Shown here: piece by piece, positions 37,260-45,301 of the stretch
Numbering within the stretch: the first letter of the stretch is position 1
How the letters are laid out: every line of letters begins with the position of its first letter
DNA from: Paenarthrobacter sp. PH39-S1
GTDB taxonomy: Bacteria; Actinomycetota; Actinomycetes; Actinomycetales; Micrococcaceae
Reading direction: 5' to 3'
Assembly: GCF_030063245.1 (NCBI RefSeq)
Contig: NZ_JASISR010000013.1
Coordinates: 60,950-124,949, forward strand
DNA: 64,000 bases
Notes under the pieces: generated by a model
Told to the model about the DNA's origin: nothing
The model's database searches: none
Seen by the model: the letters and a program-made list of their open reading frames with translations, nothing else
Program-made: the position numbers and the translations under genes

Positions 37260-38224
37260 TGCGGATGGCCGCCCCCTCCGACGTGGCCCGGGCAGCTTCC
37301 GCAGCGGCGCAGCCCTTTTACGACCCGCCGCTGCTGTACCCGATCCACGGATTCGGCGAACGGATCCTCGACTTCCGGCGGCAGGTGGCCGTGATGGCGA
37401 TCATCAACCGGACCCCGGATTCCTTTTACGACGGCGGACGGACGTTCGCGCTGGATGCGGCGGTGGCCGCTTCGCTGCAGGCCGTCCAAGACGGCGCCGA
37501 TTGGGTGGACATCGGCGGAGTCCCGTTCTCCCCCGGGCCGGCGCTGAGCGCGCGGGACGAAGGGGAACGCGTAATCCCGGTGATCGAGGCCGTCGCAGCC
37601 CGCAGCGATGTGATCATCTCCGTCGATACCTTTCTGCCGGAGGTCGCGGAGCTGAGCATCGCCGCCGGCGCCCATGTCATCAATGACACCACCGGCCTGC
37701 AGAATCCGGAACTGGCCGCCGTCGTCGCCGCCAGCGAAGCACATCTGGTCATCACCCACAGCCTGGCCCGCCCGCGCACCGTGTTCCCTCGTCCGGAGTA
37801 TGCGGATGTGGTCTCTGAGGTTGCCGATTTTCTGCGGAGGAAAACGGAGTACGCGCTGGAGCTGGGCATCCGGCCGGAGAAAATCCTCATCGATCCCGGC
37901 CACGATCTGAACAAGAACACGATGCATTCCCTGGAGCTCACACGTCGGTTCAGGGAAATCGCCGCCCTCGGATTCCCATCGCTGGCCGCCGTCTCCAACA
38001 AGGACTTCATCGGCGAGACCCTCGATCAGGAAAAACACGACCGGACGGAGGGATCCTTGGCGGCCGCGGTGATCTGCATTCTGGGCGGAGCCCGGGTGGT
38101 GCGGATGCACGATGTCGCCGCCGCGCATTCCGCCGTTAGGTTCACCGAGTCGGTGCTCGGTTGGCGCAGCCCAGCGTATCAAAAACACAATATGGGCCCG
38201 AGCAATGAAACGGTGGTTCCATGA
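37259..38224 (+). CDS. folP2: Dihydropteroate synthase paralogue, FolP2 type
   Basis: A 321-residue TIM-barrel protein of the pterin-binding DHPS family. Loop 1 is kept (INRTPDSFYDGG, residues 49-60), and ISVDTFLPEVAELSIAAGAHVIND is close to the family core. Loop 2 reads DIGGVPFSPGP where true DHPS has GGESTRPG, so the Ser-Thr-Arg that contacts pABA and sulfonamides is missing. Later blocks DPGHDLNKNT and AVSNKDFIGETL also replace the DHPS forms and match the mycobacterial FolP2 paralogue, which is not known to be a working DHPS. The stop of the FAD gene overlaps the start as TGATG; a GTG one codon earlier is possible. The real substrate is unknown. Confidence 0.88.
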   Translation: MRMAAPSDVARAASAAAQPFYDPPLLYPIHGFGERILDFRRQVAVMAIINRTPDSFYDGGRTFALDAAVAASLQAVQDGADWVDIGGVPFSPGPALSARDEGERVIPVIEAVAARSDVIISVDTFLPEVAELSIAAGAHVINDTTGLQNPELAAVVAASEAHLVITHSLARPRTVFPRPEYADVVSEVADFLRRKTEYALELGIRPEKILIDPGHDLNKNTMHSLELTRRFREIAALGFPSLAAVSNKDFIGETLDQEKHDRTEGSLAAAVICILGGARVVRMHDVAAAHSAVRFTESVLGWRSPAYQKHNMGPSNETVVP

Positions 38225-39078
38225 GCGACGCCACGACCGGCCCGATACACGGCTCGATGGACGGCCCGGCCAACGGCGCCCCGGCCGGCGGAACTGCCGG
38301 CGCGCCGATCACCCCGATTTTCCCTCACCCGTCCGGTGCGGCAACGGACGCCGAGCTGCTGAGCTGGTACGCCGGACCGCCGGAGGGTGGCCCGGACAGG
38401 GGTGCGCCCCGCGTCAGTTTCAATTTTGTCTCCAGTCTGGACGGTGCGGCCACGGTTGACGGGCGCTCCGGAGGCCTGGGTAGCGCGGCGGATCAGCGCA
38501 TCTTCAAACTGCTGCGCCGCCACGCGGATGTGCTCCTGCTGGGCGCCCAGACCGTCCGGGCCGAGGGCTATGCCGGTGAACTGCTCGATGACGAAGCGCA
38601 GCGCTGGCGTGTGCGGCACGGCAAACCGGCACATCCGTCCGTCGCCATCGTGTCCGGGTCGCTGCGGCTGGACCCTGAGAGCAGATTCTTCACCGCCGCT
38701 CCCGTCCGCCCGCTGATTTTCACCACCGGGGCTGCACCCGCCAGCCGCCGCCGGTCCCTTGAGGCAGTGGCCGACGTGGTGACGGCCGGAGCGCAGGTGC
38801 TGGACGTGGATGCGATCATCGACGAACTGACTGCCCGCGGACTGCCCGGGATACACTCCGAAGGCGGCCCGCACCTGTTCGGTTCGTTCCAGGAAGCAGG
38901 CCGCGTCGACGAGCTGTGCCTGTCGCTGTCCCCACTGCTGGTCGGCGGGCAGGGGCCCCGGATCAGCGCCAGCATCGCCGGAGTCAACGGAACGGCGGCG
39001 GCCGCACCGGAAAAGATGCGGCTGGCGCATGTGCTCACCGGCGGGGACATGCTGTTCCTGCGCTACCTTAGAGGCTGA
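38221..39078 (+). CDS. RibD C-terminal domain (DHFR-like) reductase
   Basis: A 285-residue protein with the RibD reductase/DHFR fold and no deaminase domain. After a 60-residue Gly/Ala/Pro leader come VSFNFVSSLDGAATVDGRSGGLG, then LRRHADVLLLGAQTVRAEGY and GLPGIHSEGGPHLFGSF. Its mycobacterial relative Rv2671 reduces dihydrofolate and can give antifolate resistance when overproduced. Start ATGA overlaps the folP2 stop. With folE, the FAD reductase and folP2 it forms a coupled four-gene unit, fitting reduction of a pterin made by FolE; riboflavin synthesis is less likely as no other rib gene is present. Confidence 0.88.
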   Translation: MSDATTGPIHGSMDGPANGAPAGGTAGAPITPIFPHPSGAATDAELLSWYAGPPEGGPDRGAPRVSFNFVSSLDGAATVDGRSGGLGSAADQRIFKLLRRHADVLLLGAQTVRAEGYAGELLDDEAQRWRVRHGKPAHPSVAIVSGSLRLDPESRFFTAAPVRPLIFTTGAAPASRRRSLEAVADVVTAGAQVLDVDAIIDELTARGLPGIHSEGGPHLFGSFQEAGRVDELCLSLSPLLVGGQGPRISASIAGVNGTAAAAPEKMRLAHVLTGGDMLFLRYLRG

Positions 39079-39108
39079 GGATCCCTTCCAGTGGCAGGGC
39101 AGCCACGG

Positions 39109-39168
39109 ACAGCCCCGCCACAAACAGCGCAGCCACAAACAGCGCAGCCACGGACAGCGCAGCCACAA
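39109..39168. repeat. 15-bp tandem repeat, four copies
   Basis: Four units of ACAGCGCAGCCACAA (first and third copies vary) lie between the RibD-like gene and the J-domain gene. A related partial unit precedes them. No gene is present in this 180-base gap. Confidence 0.9.
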
Positions 39169-39258
39169 ACGCAGGCACCGGTGAAGGAAGCACGCACTCG
39201 AACAACGCCTCGATAGAATTGCCGGACGCACTCATCGCCGACACGGAAGGGCCCCTCA

Positions 39259-40227
39259 GTGAGCGAAAAGTTCCTCACGCACTATCAGGTGCTCGGGATC
39301 CCGGCCACGTCGACGGAGCGGGAGATCAAGGCCGCGTACCGCAAGGCCGCCCGGCGGGCACATCCGGACCATGGCGGCGATCCCGCGGCTTTCCTGCTGG
39401 TCACGGCGGCCTATGAAACGCTGATCGATCCGAAGCGCCGGGCCGCCTATGACCGCTCCTACGGTGCCGGCTCGCAGCGCCAGCCCGGCTGGTACCAGCA
39501 CTCCTCGCCGCCGGGATTCCGCACCCACTCCCGGACCGCGGATGCTTTCAGCACCGGCACCGGCGCCCCGCTCCGCAAGCCGAAGGTTTCTGCCGCCGAT
39601 CCCGCGATGTACGTTCCGCCGTTCACGGACCTCCCCGCGGGAGCGGAACCGCTGCTGCCGCTTTCCCGGGCGGCCCAGCAAGTCCATGGCGCTCCACGCA
39701 AACGCGGGCTGTTCGGTGCGCAGGCCCGGCTGGCGCGGGAGGCGAGAACCATCGCGCTGGCGATGCAGCAGATCCTCCCGCACATTCCGTCGTCGAGGAT
39801 GGTCAACGGGCTGACCTCTCCCGCGGACAACGGCTATATCGACCACGTTCTGCTGGCCGGCTATCGGATGGTGCTGATCGGATCGATGCTGCTGCCCGAG
39901 GGCGCGTACCGCTTCAACGGGACCTCCCTGCTGCACGGCGGAAAGACTGTCGAGCCGCCTCGAATACTCCCCGCGGTGCGCGCCATGGCGCAGCTGTTCC
40001 CGGAATGCAATGTCACCGGCTGGATCTGCGTCCACAGCCCGGACGGAAACCTATATCAGCCGGTCATCGATTACACGCGCGGCTGTGAACCTGACGGCTC
40101 CCACCTGGTCAACGCGGTCAATGGTTCCCGGCTGGTACGCGAGGTCCGGCATTTCCTGGCCGCCGGCCCGGCTCCTAATGTGGTCGATCTTTCCGTGCTC
40201 AGCCGGCTGCTGGGCGGTATGTACTGA
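39259..40227 (+). CDS. J-domain (DnaJ-like) protein
   Basis: A 322-residue protein with an N-terminal J-domain at residues 5-70 (THYQVLGIPATSTEREIKAAYRKAARRAHPDHGG). The HPD tripeptide needed to stimulate DnaK ATPase is present as AHPDHGG, and FLLVTAAYETLIDPKRRAAYD completes the domain. The rest (about 250 residues) is not a classical DnaJ body: no Gly/Phe zinc-finger region is present, only a Pro/Ser/Arg-rich stretch and a compact C-terminal domain of unknown type. It is probably a specialised co-chaperone. Start is GTG 39259 with GGAAGGG upstream. Confidence 0.88.
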   Translation: MSEKFLTHYQVLGIPATSTEREIKAAYRKAARRAHPDHGGDPAAFLLVTAAYETLIDPKRRAAYDRSYGAGSQRQPGWYQHSSPPGFRTHSRTADAFSTGTGAPLRKPKVSAADPAMYVPPFTDLPAGAEPLLPLSRAAQQVHGAPRKRGLFGAQARLAREARTIALAMQQILPHIPSSRMVNGLTSPADNGYIDHVLLAGYRMVLIGSMLLPEGAYRFNGTSLLHGGKTVEPPRILPAVRAMAQLFPECNVTGWICVHSPDGNLYQPVIDYTRGCEPDGSHLVNAVNGSRLVREVRHFLAAGPAPNVVDLSVLSRLLGGMY

Positions 40228-40369
40228 CGCGGTTCCGGAACGCGCCCGACGGCAATGGGCCAGGCAAAGGTGCACATCCGACCGCCCGCGCCGGGAAATG
40301 CTCAGACGCGCGAGAGACGGCGGTGTCCAAAGGAAGCGTGCGGCAGACCCGCGGTCCCGGTACCGTACG

Positions 40370-40780
40370 TCACGGACCGGGGCTGCCGGTCGGCGGCTCA
40401 TTCGCCGGCGCTGACCCAGGCCCCGGCACAGGCCCCGGCACGGAACCCGGCCCGGAAGTCGTCGGCGCCGGGGAAGCGGACGGGGCCGGCAATGGCGGGG
40501 ACACCGGGGTCGACGGCGTTCCCGTCGCCGTTCCGGCGGGAGCGGACTCCGTCGCCGTTGGGGGCGTCGGACTCGACGTCGCCGTGCTCGGCACGGGTGC
40601 AGGCACGGGTGCGTGCGACGCCGGAACCGCCGGCTGCGGCTGATCCGTGCCGACGCTGCCTGCAGGGACGGGACGGACAAAGAGGTACAGGACCAGCACC
40701 CCCATGAAAAGCAGGGCCAGCAGTATTGTCGAGGTCCGGAGCCGGCCGCCGAGGACCGTGGCGGGCAGACTCCGGGGCAT
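40370..40780 (-). CDS. Small single-pass membrane protein with Pro/Ser/Thr/Ala tail
   Basis: A 136-residue protein. Residues 15-38 are one hydrophobic segment (TSTILLALLFMGVLVLYLFV). The remaining 98 residues are low-complexity Pro, Ala, Ser and Thr with periodic PVPAPVP and PGPVPGPG phrases. It has no recognisable domain. The ATG overlaps the mscS-like stop as TGATG, so it is coupled to the channel gene and is more than a random open frame. It may be an anchored linker protein associated with the MscS channel, but this is inference. Confidence 0.6.
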   Translation of the reverse strand: MPRSLPATVLGGRLRTSTILLALLFMGVLVLYLFVRPVPAGSVGTDQPQPAVPASHAPVPAPVPSTATSSPTPPTATESAPAGTATGTPSTPVSPPLPAPSASPAPTTSGPGSVPGPVPGPGSAPANEPPTGSPGP

Positions 40781-41766
40781 CAGCGTCCCCGGCCCGGGCC
40801 GCCTGAAGTGCCCGCCGCGGATGTCCCGTCACCAGTTTCGGTGACTGCGCCGGCTGCACCTGCAGGCGGCCCCTCCCCGGGGGCCGCGGTTGCGGGTATG
40901 GCTGCCGCGAGTACCGCAGCCGCGCCGAGGCCCTCCCGGTTGAATGCCATAACCACTCTGGCACGAAGCTCCCGCCCCACCTGGAACTGCTTGCCCGGCA
41001 GTGTGCGGGCCACCATTCGCACCGTCACCCGGTCAATTTCGATGCTTTCAACTCCCATCACGGTCGGCTCGTCAAGGAGCAGCGGCCGCAGCTGCTCATC
41101 CGCGAAGGCGGCCGAGCCCACGCGCCGCAGCACGTCGTTGGCGTGCAGCACATCAACACCGGCGGGAAGCGGAAAATCCACCACGGCCCGGGCCCAGCCA
41201 CGGGACAGGTTGGTGACCTGGGCCAGCTGACCGTTCGGAACCACAACGACCTCTCCGTTGACGGTCCGCAGCCGGGTGACCCGCAGCGACACATCTTCGA
41301 TGGTCCCGGTTGCGCCCTCGGCAAATCCCGCCGCCGAGATGCGGACCAGGTCACCAAAGCCGTACTGGCGTTCGGCAATAATGAAAAACCCGGCAAGGTA
41401 ATCACGCACCACCTGCTGCGCGCCGAATCCGATGGCCGCCGCGATCAGCGCGGTGGGCGCAGCAAGGCTCCCGATCGGGATGCCAAACCGGGCCAGGACC
41501 AATAATCCGGTGATGAACCAGACCAGCGCAATGCTCAGCCAGACGAGGATCTGCGCGATCGAATGCCGGTACTTGCTCACCTCGGAGCGCACCAGGTCAT
41601 CCGCGTCGGGCGAAACCGCGTCGATCCGGTCGGTGATTCCGTCGCCGGACCAGGTGATGAAGCGGGCCAAGAGCATGGCCCCGAGAATCAGCAGGACGAT
41701 TTCCAGACCATTGCTGCGGATCCAGACACCAATGTCCGCGAGCTGCGCTTCCATCGTCGCCGTCAT
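40780..41766 (-). CDS. MscS family mechanosensitive channel
   Basis: A 328-residue small-conductance channel. Three membrane helices lie in the first 130 residues. The pore-lining helix has the small-residue pattern (IAAAIGFGAQQVVRDYLAGFFI), with FGDLV, GTIEDVSLRVTRLR and EVVVVPNGQLAQVTN in the beta domain. The C-terminus is a Gly/Ala-rich tail. It should release solutes on hypo-osmotic shock. It is coupled to the downstream small membrane protein and follows the baeRF-like gene by 24 bases, so the three may be one unit. Confidence 0.92.
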   Translation of the reverse strand: MTATMEAQLADIGVWIRSNGLEIVLLILGAMLLARFITWSGDGITDRIDAVSPDADDLVRSEVSKYRHSIAQILVWLSIALVWFITGLLVLARFGIPIGSLAAPTALIAAAIGFGAQQVVRDYLAGFFIIAERQYGFGDLVRISAAGFAEGATGTIEDVSLRVTRLRTVNGEVVVVPNGQLAQVTNLSRGWARAVVDFPLPAGVDVLHANDVLRRVGSAAFADEQLRPLLLDEPTVMGVESIEIDRVTVRMVARTLPGKQFQVGRELRARVVMAFNREGLGAAAVLAAAIPATAAPGEGPPAGAAGAVTETGDGTSAAGTSGGPGRGR

Positions 41767-41790
41767 CGCTGATTCTCCGCCTTGACCCGG

Positions 41791-42936
41791 TCAGTAGCGG
41801 AAGACGGCGGCGACCGGGCCGCCGCCGGGCAGATCGCCGTCGTCGACCGTATGCACCTGCCCACCTCCGGACAGCGTGCCGACGGCGGCCAGATCCAGCT
41901 GCTCGCAGGAGAGGTACTCAGTGTCCTGCCCGAGACTGATGACCGCGGGACTGTCCGCGCCGATGCGCTGCCAGCAGCACGGATCCAGGAAAAGCGTTTC
42001 CACGCGTCCGTCCACCGCAGCCTGACCGATCACCTCCCCGTCCATCGAAGCCCGGCCGGTGCCCTGCAGCTGCCCGAACCCGTCGATCGCCCTCCGCTTC
42101 AGCCCGCCCAGATGCTCTTCGATCACCGGCCATGCCGCTGCGTGGAGCTTCTCGTCGGAAAGCTGATCGGGGTTTTGCCGCACCGCCCCTACCACGTGCG
42201 GGTAGGTCCGCACTTCGCGGTAGATCCCGAGCATTTTTTCCAGCCCGACGACCACCATCGGCAGATCCAGCTCCGCCAGAATGTCATGCAGTCCCTTTCC
42301 CACGAGCTGCAGGAACCGCCGCACCTCATCGGTCTTGAAATCGTCGTCAGTGCCGCCATGGCCGAAGAAGACTGCTGCCCCGGAGGGACCGCCGGACAAC
42401 GAGCGCGCCACCGTGCCCGAGCGGGGCTCCCGGGGTTCCGAGACATCGCGGAGGCTGACGGGAATTTCACCGAGATCCATGTTCGAGACCCGGTCCCGGG
42501 TTCCCTCCAGCAACCGGATCTGGCGCTGGCTGATGGTCAGCAGCAGGAAGCCGCCATCACCGGAAATAACCGGCAGCAGCGGACTTATAATGAAGCGGTC
42601 CCCTACGGTTGCCAGCTCCGGCACATGGACCGGAACACGGAATTCGCGGTGCCAGCCCGGACGCAGGAAAACCGCCAGACCCTCGCTCATGTACTGCCAG
42701 GCCCTGCCGTCCTCGTGCAGCGCCCATGCCGGGGCAAGAAGCTCGTCAATTTCGGGCTTGCGCAGGCCCTTGTCCGTCAGCGCCGAGGTCACACCGGCCA
42801 CCAGGTTCTTCCAGCTCAACGGATCGGCTTCCATGCCGCTGCCGGAACGATGCGTCGGCATGTAAAGAGACACGTAGATGCCGCCCTGATCGTGCCCGCT
42901 GAGCTCTTCGAGTTGGGTTCTGGTCAAATGATCCAT
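41791..42936 (-). CDS. baeRF-like (archaeo-eukaryotic release factor family) protein
   Basis: A 381-residue soluble protein beginning MDHLTRTQLEELSGHDQGGIYVSLYMPTHRSG (core YVSLYMPTHRSG). It belongs by pattern to the bacterial release-factor-like baeRF families, with further blocks VVVGLEKMLGIYREV and RRAIDGFGQLQGTGR. Members are proposed to act on ribosomes; no function is shown. The GGQ-type catalytic loop of true release factors is not present as such. The ATG at 42934-42936 follows GGAGGAC. It lies divergent from trmL. Confidence 0.7.
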   Translation of the reverse strand: MDHLTRTQLEELSGHDQGGIYVSLYMPTHRSGSGMEADPLSWKNLVAGVTSALTDKGLRKPEIDELLAPAWALHEDGRAWQYMSEGLAVFLRPGWHREFRVPVHVPELATVGDRFIISPLLPVISGDGGFLLLTISQRQIRLLEGTRDRVSNMDLGEIPVSLRDVSEPREPRSGTVARSLSGGPSGAAVFFGHGGTDDDFKTDEVRRFLQLVGKGLHDILAELDLPMVVVGLEKMLGIYREVRTYPHVVGAVRQNPDQLSDEKLHAAAWPVIEEHLGGLKRRAIDGFGQLQGTGRASMDGEVIGQAAVDGRVETLFLDPCCWQRIGADSPAVISLGQDTEYLSCEQLDLAAVGTLSGGGQVHTVDDGDLPGGGPVAAVFRY

Positions 42937-43070
42937 CTTGTCCTCCGCATCATTCCTGCCCGGGACGAAAAGCAATAACGTCCCATGCCACTGACCCTAG
43001 CCACGACCAACGGCCAAGTACAGAGCCAGCCCGATCATGAAGCGAACGCAGCGGCACCTAAGATAGAGGG

Positions 43071-43538
43071 GTGTTCCGCATACTGTTCTATAGACCCGAG
43101 ATTCCCGGCAATACCGGCAATGCGATCCGGCTGGCCGCAATAACCGGCGCCGAGCTGCATTTGGTGGAACCGCTGGGATTCGATCTCGAAGATTCCAAAC
43201 TCCGCCGTGCAGGCCTCGATTACCATGACCTTGCCGTGTTGCACGTGCATAAGAATCTGCAGGACGCCTGGCAGGCGCTCGCCCCCGAACGTGTTTACGC
43301 TTTCACCTCCGACGGTGAATGCTCCTACACGCGGATCGAGTACCAGGCGGGCGATGTCCTGCTGTTCGGACCGGAATCCGTCGGGCTGCCGACGAGTGTG
43401 AAACAGGATGCCCACGTCACCGCCCGCCTCCGGCTGCCGATGCTGCCGACTTTGCGTTCGCTGAATCTTGCCAATTCCGCCTCGATCGCCGTTTACGAAG
43501 CGTGGCGCCAGCATGACTTCGCCGGGGCACAGCTCTGA
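43071..43538 (+). CDS. trmL: tRNA (cytidine(34)-2'-O)-methyltransferase TrmL
   Basis: A 155-residue SPOUT methyltransferase that 2'-O-methylates the wobble base of Leu tRNAs. The start FRILFYRPEIPGNTGNAIRLAAITG is typical. SAM-binding knot motifs are LLFGPESVGLP and LNLANSASIAVYEAWRQ, close to the E. coli enzyme in length and order. The start is GTG at 43071, preceded by an AGAGGG stretch. Family assignment is strong; the exact tRNA targets here are inferred. Confidence 0.94.
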   Translation: MFRILFYRPEIPGNTGNAIRLAAITGAELHLVEPLGFDLEDSKLRRAGLDYHDLAVLHVHKNLQDAWQALAPERVYAFTSDGECSYTRIEYQAGDVLLFGPESVGLPTSVKQDAHVTARLRLPMLPTLRSLNLANSASIAVYEAWRQHDFAGAQL

Positions 43539-43603
43539 CCCGGTGGGCTGATTCCGCGGCCGCTGACGCATTAACCCGCAATCCATCAAACGGAGGTATT
43601 CTC

Positions 43604-44404
43604 ATGTCCGCACGTGATCCTGGCCTGGCCTTCACCGACGGTGCCCTGCAGTTCGAGGCCTGGTCCGATCAGCTGTGGGATCCGATGGGGTACGCCCTGG
43701 CATCGGCAGCGCAGCTTCAGCCCGGTGAGCGGGTCCTCGACGCCTGCTGCGGCACGGGCGCCGCAACACTCCCGGCCGCGGCCGCCGTCGGGCCCCAAGG
43801 TTCCGTCGACGCCGTCGACCTTTCCACCGGTCTGCTGCGCCTCGCCGCCGCCCGCGTCGGCGCGGCAAAGCTGCTGAACACCACGCTGACCGAAGCGGAC
43901 GTCACGCAATGGCGCGGGCACCGGATTTTCGATGCCGTGCTTTGTTCCTACAGCATGTTCTTCTTCTCAGACATGGAGGCCGGAGTGGAGCATCTGGCCG
44001 ATATGCTCCGCCCGGGCGGCCGGTTTGTCACCAGCACTTGGCTGGCCGGTGCGCTGGAACCCTTTGCCGGACGCATCCTCCAAGCCGCCGTCACCGAACG
44101 TCCGCGGCTGGAAGGCATCCTCCCCCGGCCCAACCGGAACATGGATAAGGTCTCTTCGGCCGACGCCCTCAAGAACTGGCTGCAGGACCGCGGCCTTACC
44201 GATGTCACCGTCACCGAGCGCACATTGTGCCTGACCGTCGACGACGAGATGGCGTGGACGCTGGTGATGGGCAGCGGCTGGCGGACCTACCTGCCGCGGG
44301 ACCCGGAAGCCATCGAACGGGTCCGGAAGCTCTTTGTCCGTTCGGTGGGGCCGCAGGTGGAAATGAACTCGGATTCGCTGATTGGTGTGGGATACCGTCC
44401 CTAG
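43604..44404 (+). CDS. Class I SAM-dependent methyltransferase
   Basis: A 266-residue methyltransferase. SAM motif I is VLDACCGTGAATLPAA, motif II VDAVDLSTGLL, and FDAVLCSYSMFFFSDME with MLRPGGRF complete the core. It resembles UbiE-type small-molecule methyltransferases. The C-terminal part (LTDVTVTERTLCLTVDDEMAWTLVMGSG, core LTVDDEMAWTL) is typical of actinobacterial members. Substrate unknown. GGAGG lies 8-12 bases before ATG 43604. Confidence 0.9.
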   Translation: MSARDPGLAFTDGALQFEAWSDQLWDPMGYALASAAQLQPGERVLDACCGTGAATLPAAAAVGPQGSVDAVDLSTGLLRLAAARVGAAKLLNTTLTEADVTQWRGHRIFDAVLCSYSMFFFSDMEAGVEHLADMLRPGGRFVTSTWLAGALEPFAGRILQAAVTERPRLEGILPRPNRNMDKVSSADALKNWLQDRGLTDVTVTERTLCLTVDDEMAWTLVMGSGWRTYLPRDPEAIERVRKLFVRSVGPQVEMNSDSLIGVGYRP

Positions 44405-44469
44405 CCGCGCGTCGGTGCGGGCCGCTGTGTCTACCGGCGACCCTGCCGGCGTCTGCGGATAATGTGCTC

Positions 44470-44496
44470 CCATCCGCACCTGCTCCGGCTCCGAAT
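44470..44496 (+). promoter_or_regulatory. SigK-type promoter of sigK-rskA
   Basis: A -35 element CCATCC at 44470-44475 and a -10 element CCGAAT at 44491-44496, 15 bases apart, upstream of sigK. These are the elements I recall for SigK-dependent promoters in mycobacteria. The transcript would have a leader of about 180 bases. The rest of the 275-base gap shows no other clear element. Confidence 0.65.
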
Positions 44497-44679
44497 AACT
44501 ACCGGAAGCAAAAATATCCGGACAGCTGATCCGGCGAGCACCGGAATCGAGGCGAGCGCATGTCGGCCGATCTTCAGCGGCGCAAATCGCAGCCAGGTTC
44601 CGCACACCCACACGCGCGCAGTCACCTCACGGCCTCTCATCCCCCGGGTCGACCCCGTTGGCCATTATGCTTGACCTTA

Positions 44680-45300
44680 ATGGATACTCCACGAACTGCA
44701 CGGCTGCCCGATCCGCCCCGGCAACTGCAGACACCCGACGATGCCGGCAACTCCGAGCGGGACAACCTCGCCCGGCTCATCTCGCTGACCGCGACCGGTG
44801 ATCAGAGCGCCTTTGCGCAGCTCTACCAGCTCACCGCGAAGCGCGTTTACGGGATGGCACGGCGCGTCCTGATTGACGCGAATTTGGCTGAGGACACCAC
44901 CCAAGAGGTCTACCTTCAGCTGTGGCAGTCTGCCGCCAAATATGACCCTGCCGCGGGCAGTCCCTTGGGGTGGTTGATGACGATTGCGCACCGCCGGGCG
45001 GTTGACAAAGTGCGATCGACGCAGAGCGCGACGGACCGCGAGGCCCGTTACGGCGCCACCAGCCATGTGATCGAGCACGACGACGTCGTCGACACGGTTA
45101 ATGAGCGGCTCGACGCCGAGTCAGTGGTGAAGTGCTTAGCCACCCTGACTGCTACACAGCAGGAATCCGTGAAACTGGCCTACTATGGCGGACTGACCTA
45201 TCGGGAAGTCGCCGAAAAACTTGGCGCCGCGGTGCCCACCATTAAGTCCCGCATCCGGGACGGACTATTACGGCTGAAAACCTGTCTGGAGGTGGGTTGA
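44680..45300 (+). CDS. sigK: ECF sigma factor SigK
   Basis: A 206-residue ECF sigma factor of the SigK type. Region 2 is at about residues 40-105 (SAFAQLYQLTAKRVYGMARRV, DANLAEDTTQEVYLQLWQSA, GWLMTIAHRRAVDKVRS) and region 4 at about 145-200 (LATLTATQQESVKLAYYGGLTYREVAEKLGAAVPTIKSRI, core LTYREVAEKLG). It directs RNA polymerase to a small stress/redox regulon and is held inactive by the membrane anti-sigma factor RskA encoded one base downstream of its stop. ATG 44680 is preferred; the longer reading starting at 44560 runs into non-coding leader. Confidence 0.93.
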   Translation: MDTPRTARLPDPPRQLQTPDDAGNSERDNLARLISLTATGDQSAFAQLYQLTAKRVYGMARRVLIDANLAEDTTQEVYLQLWQSAAKYDPAAGSPLGWLMTIAHRRAVDKVRSTQSATDREARYGATSHVIEHDDVVDTVNERLDAESVVKCLATLTATQQESVKLAYYGGLTYREVAEKLGAAVPTIKSRIRDGLLRLKTCLEVG

Positions 45301-45301
45301 G

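Noticed and set aside
38221..39078. RibD-like gene as part of riboflavin biosynthesis
   Set aside because: There is no deaminase domain and no ribE, ribBA or ribH nearby; the neighbours are pterin genes.
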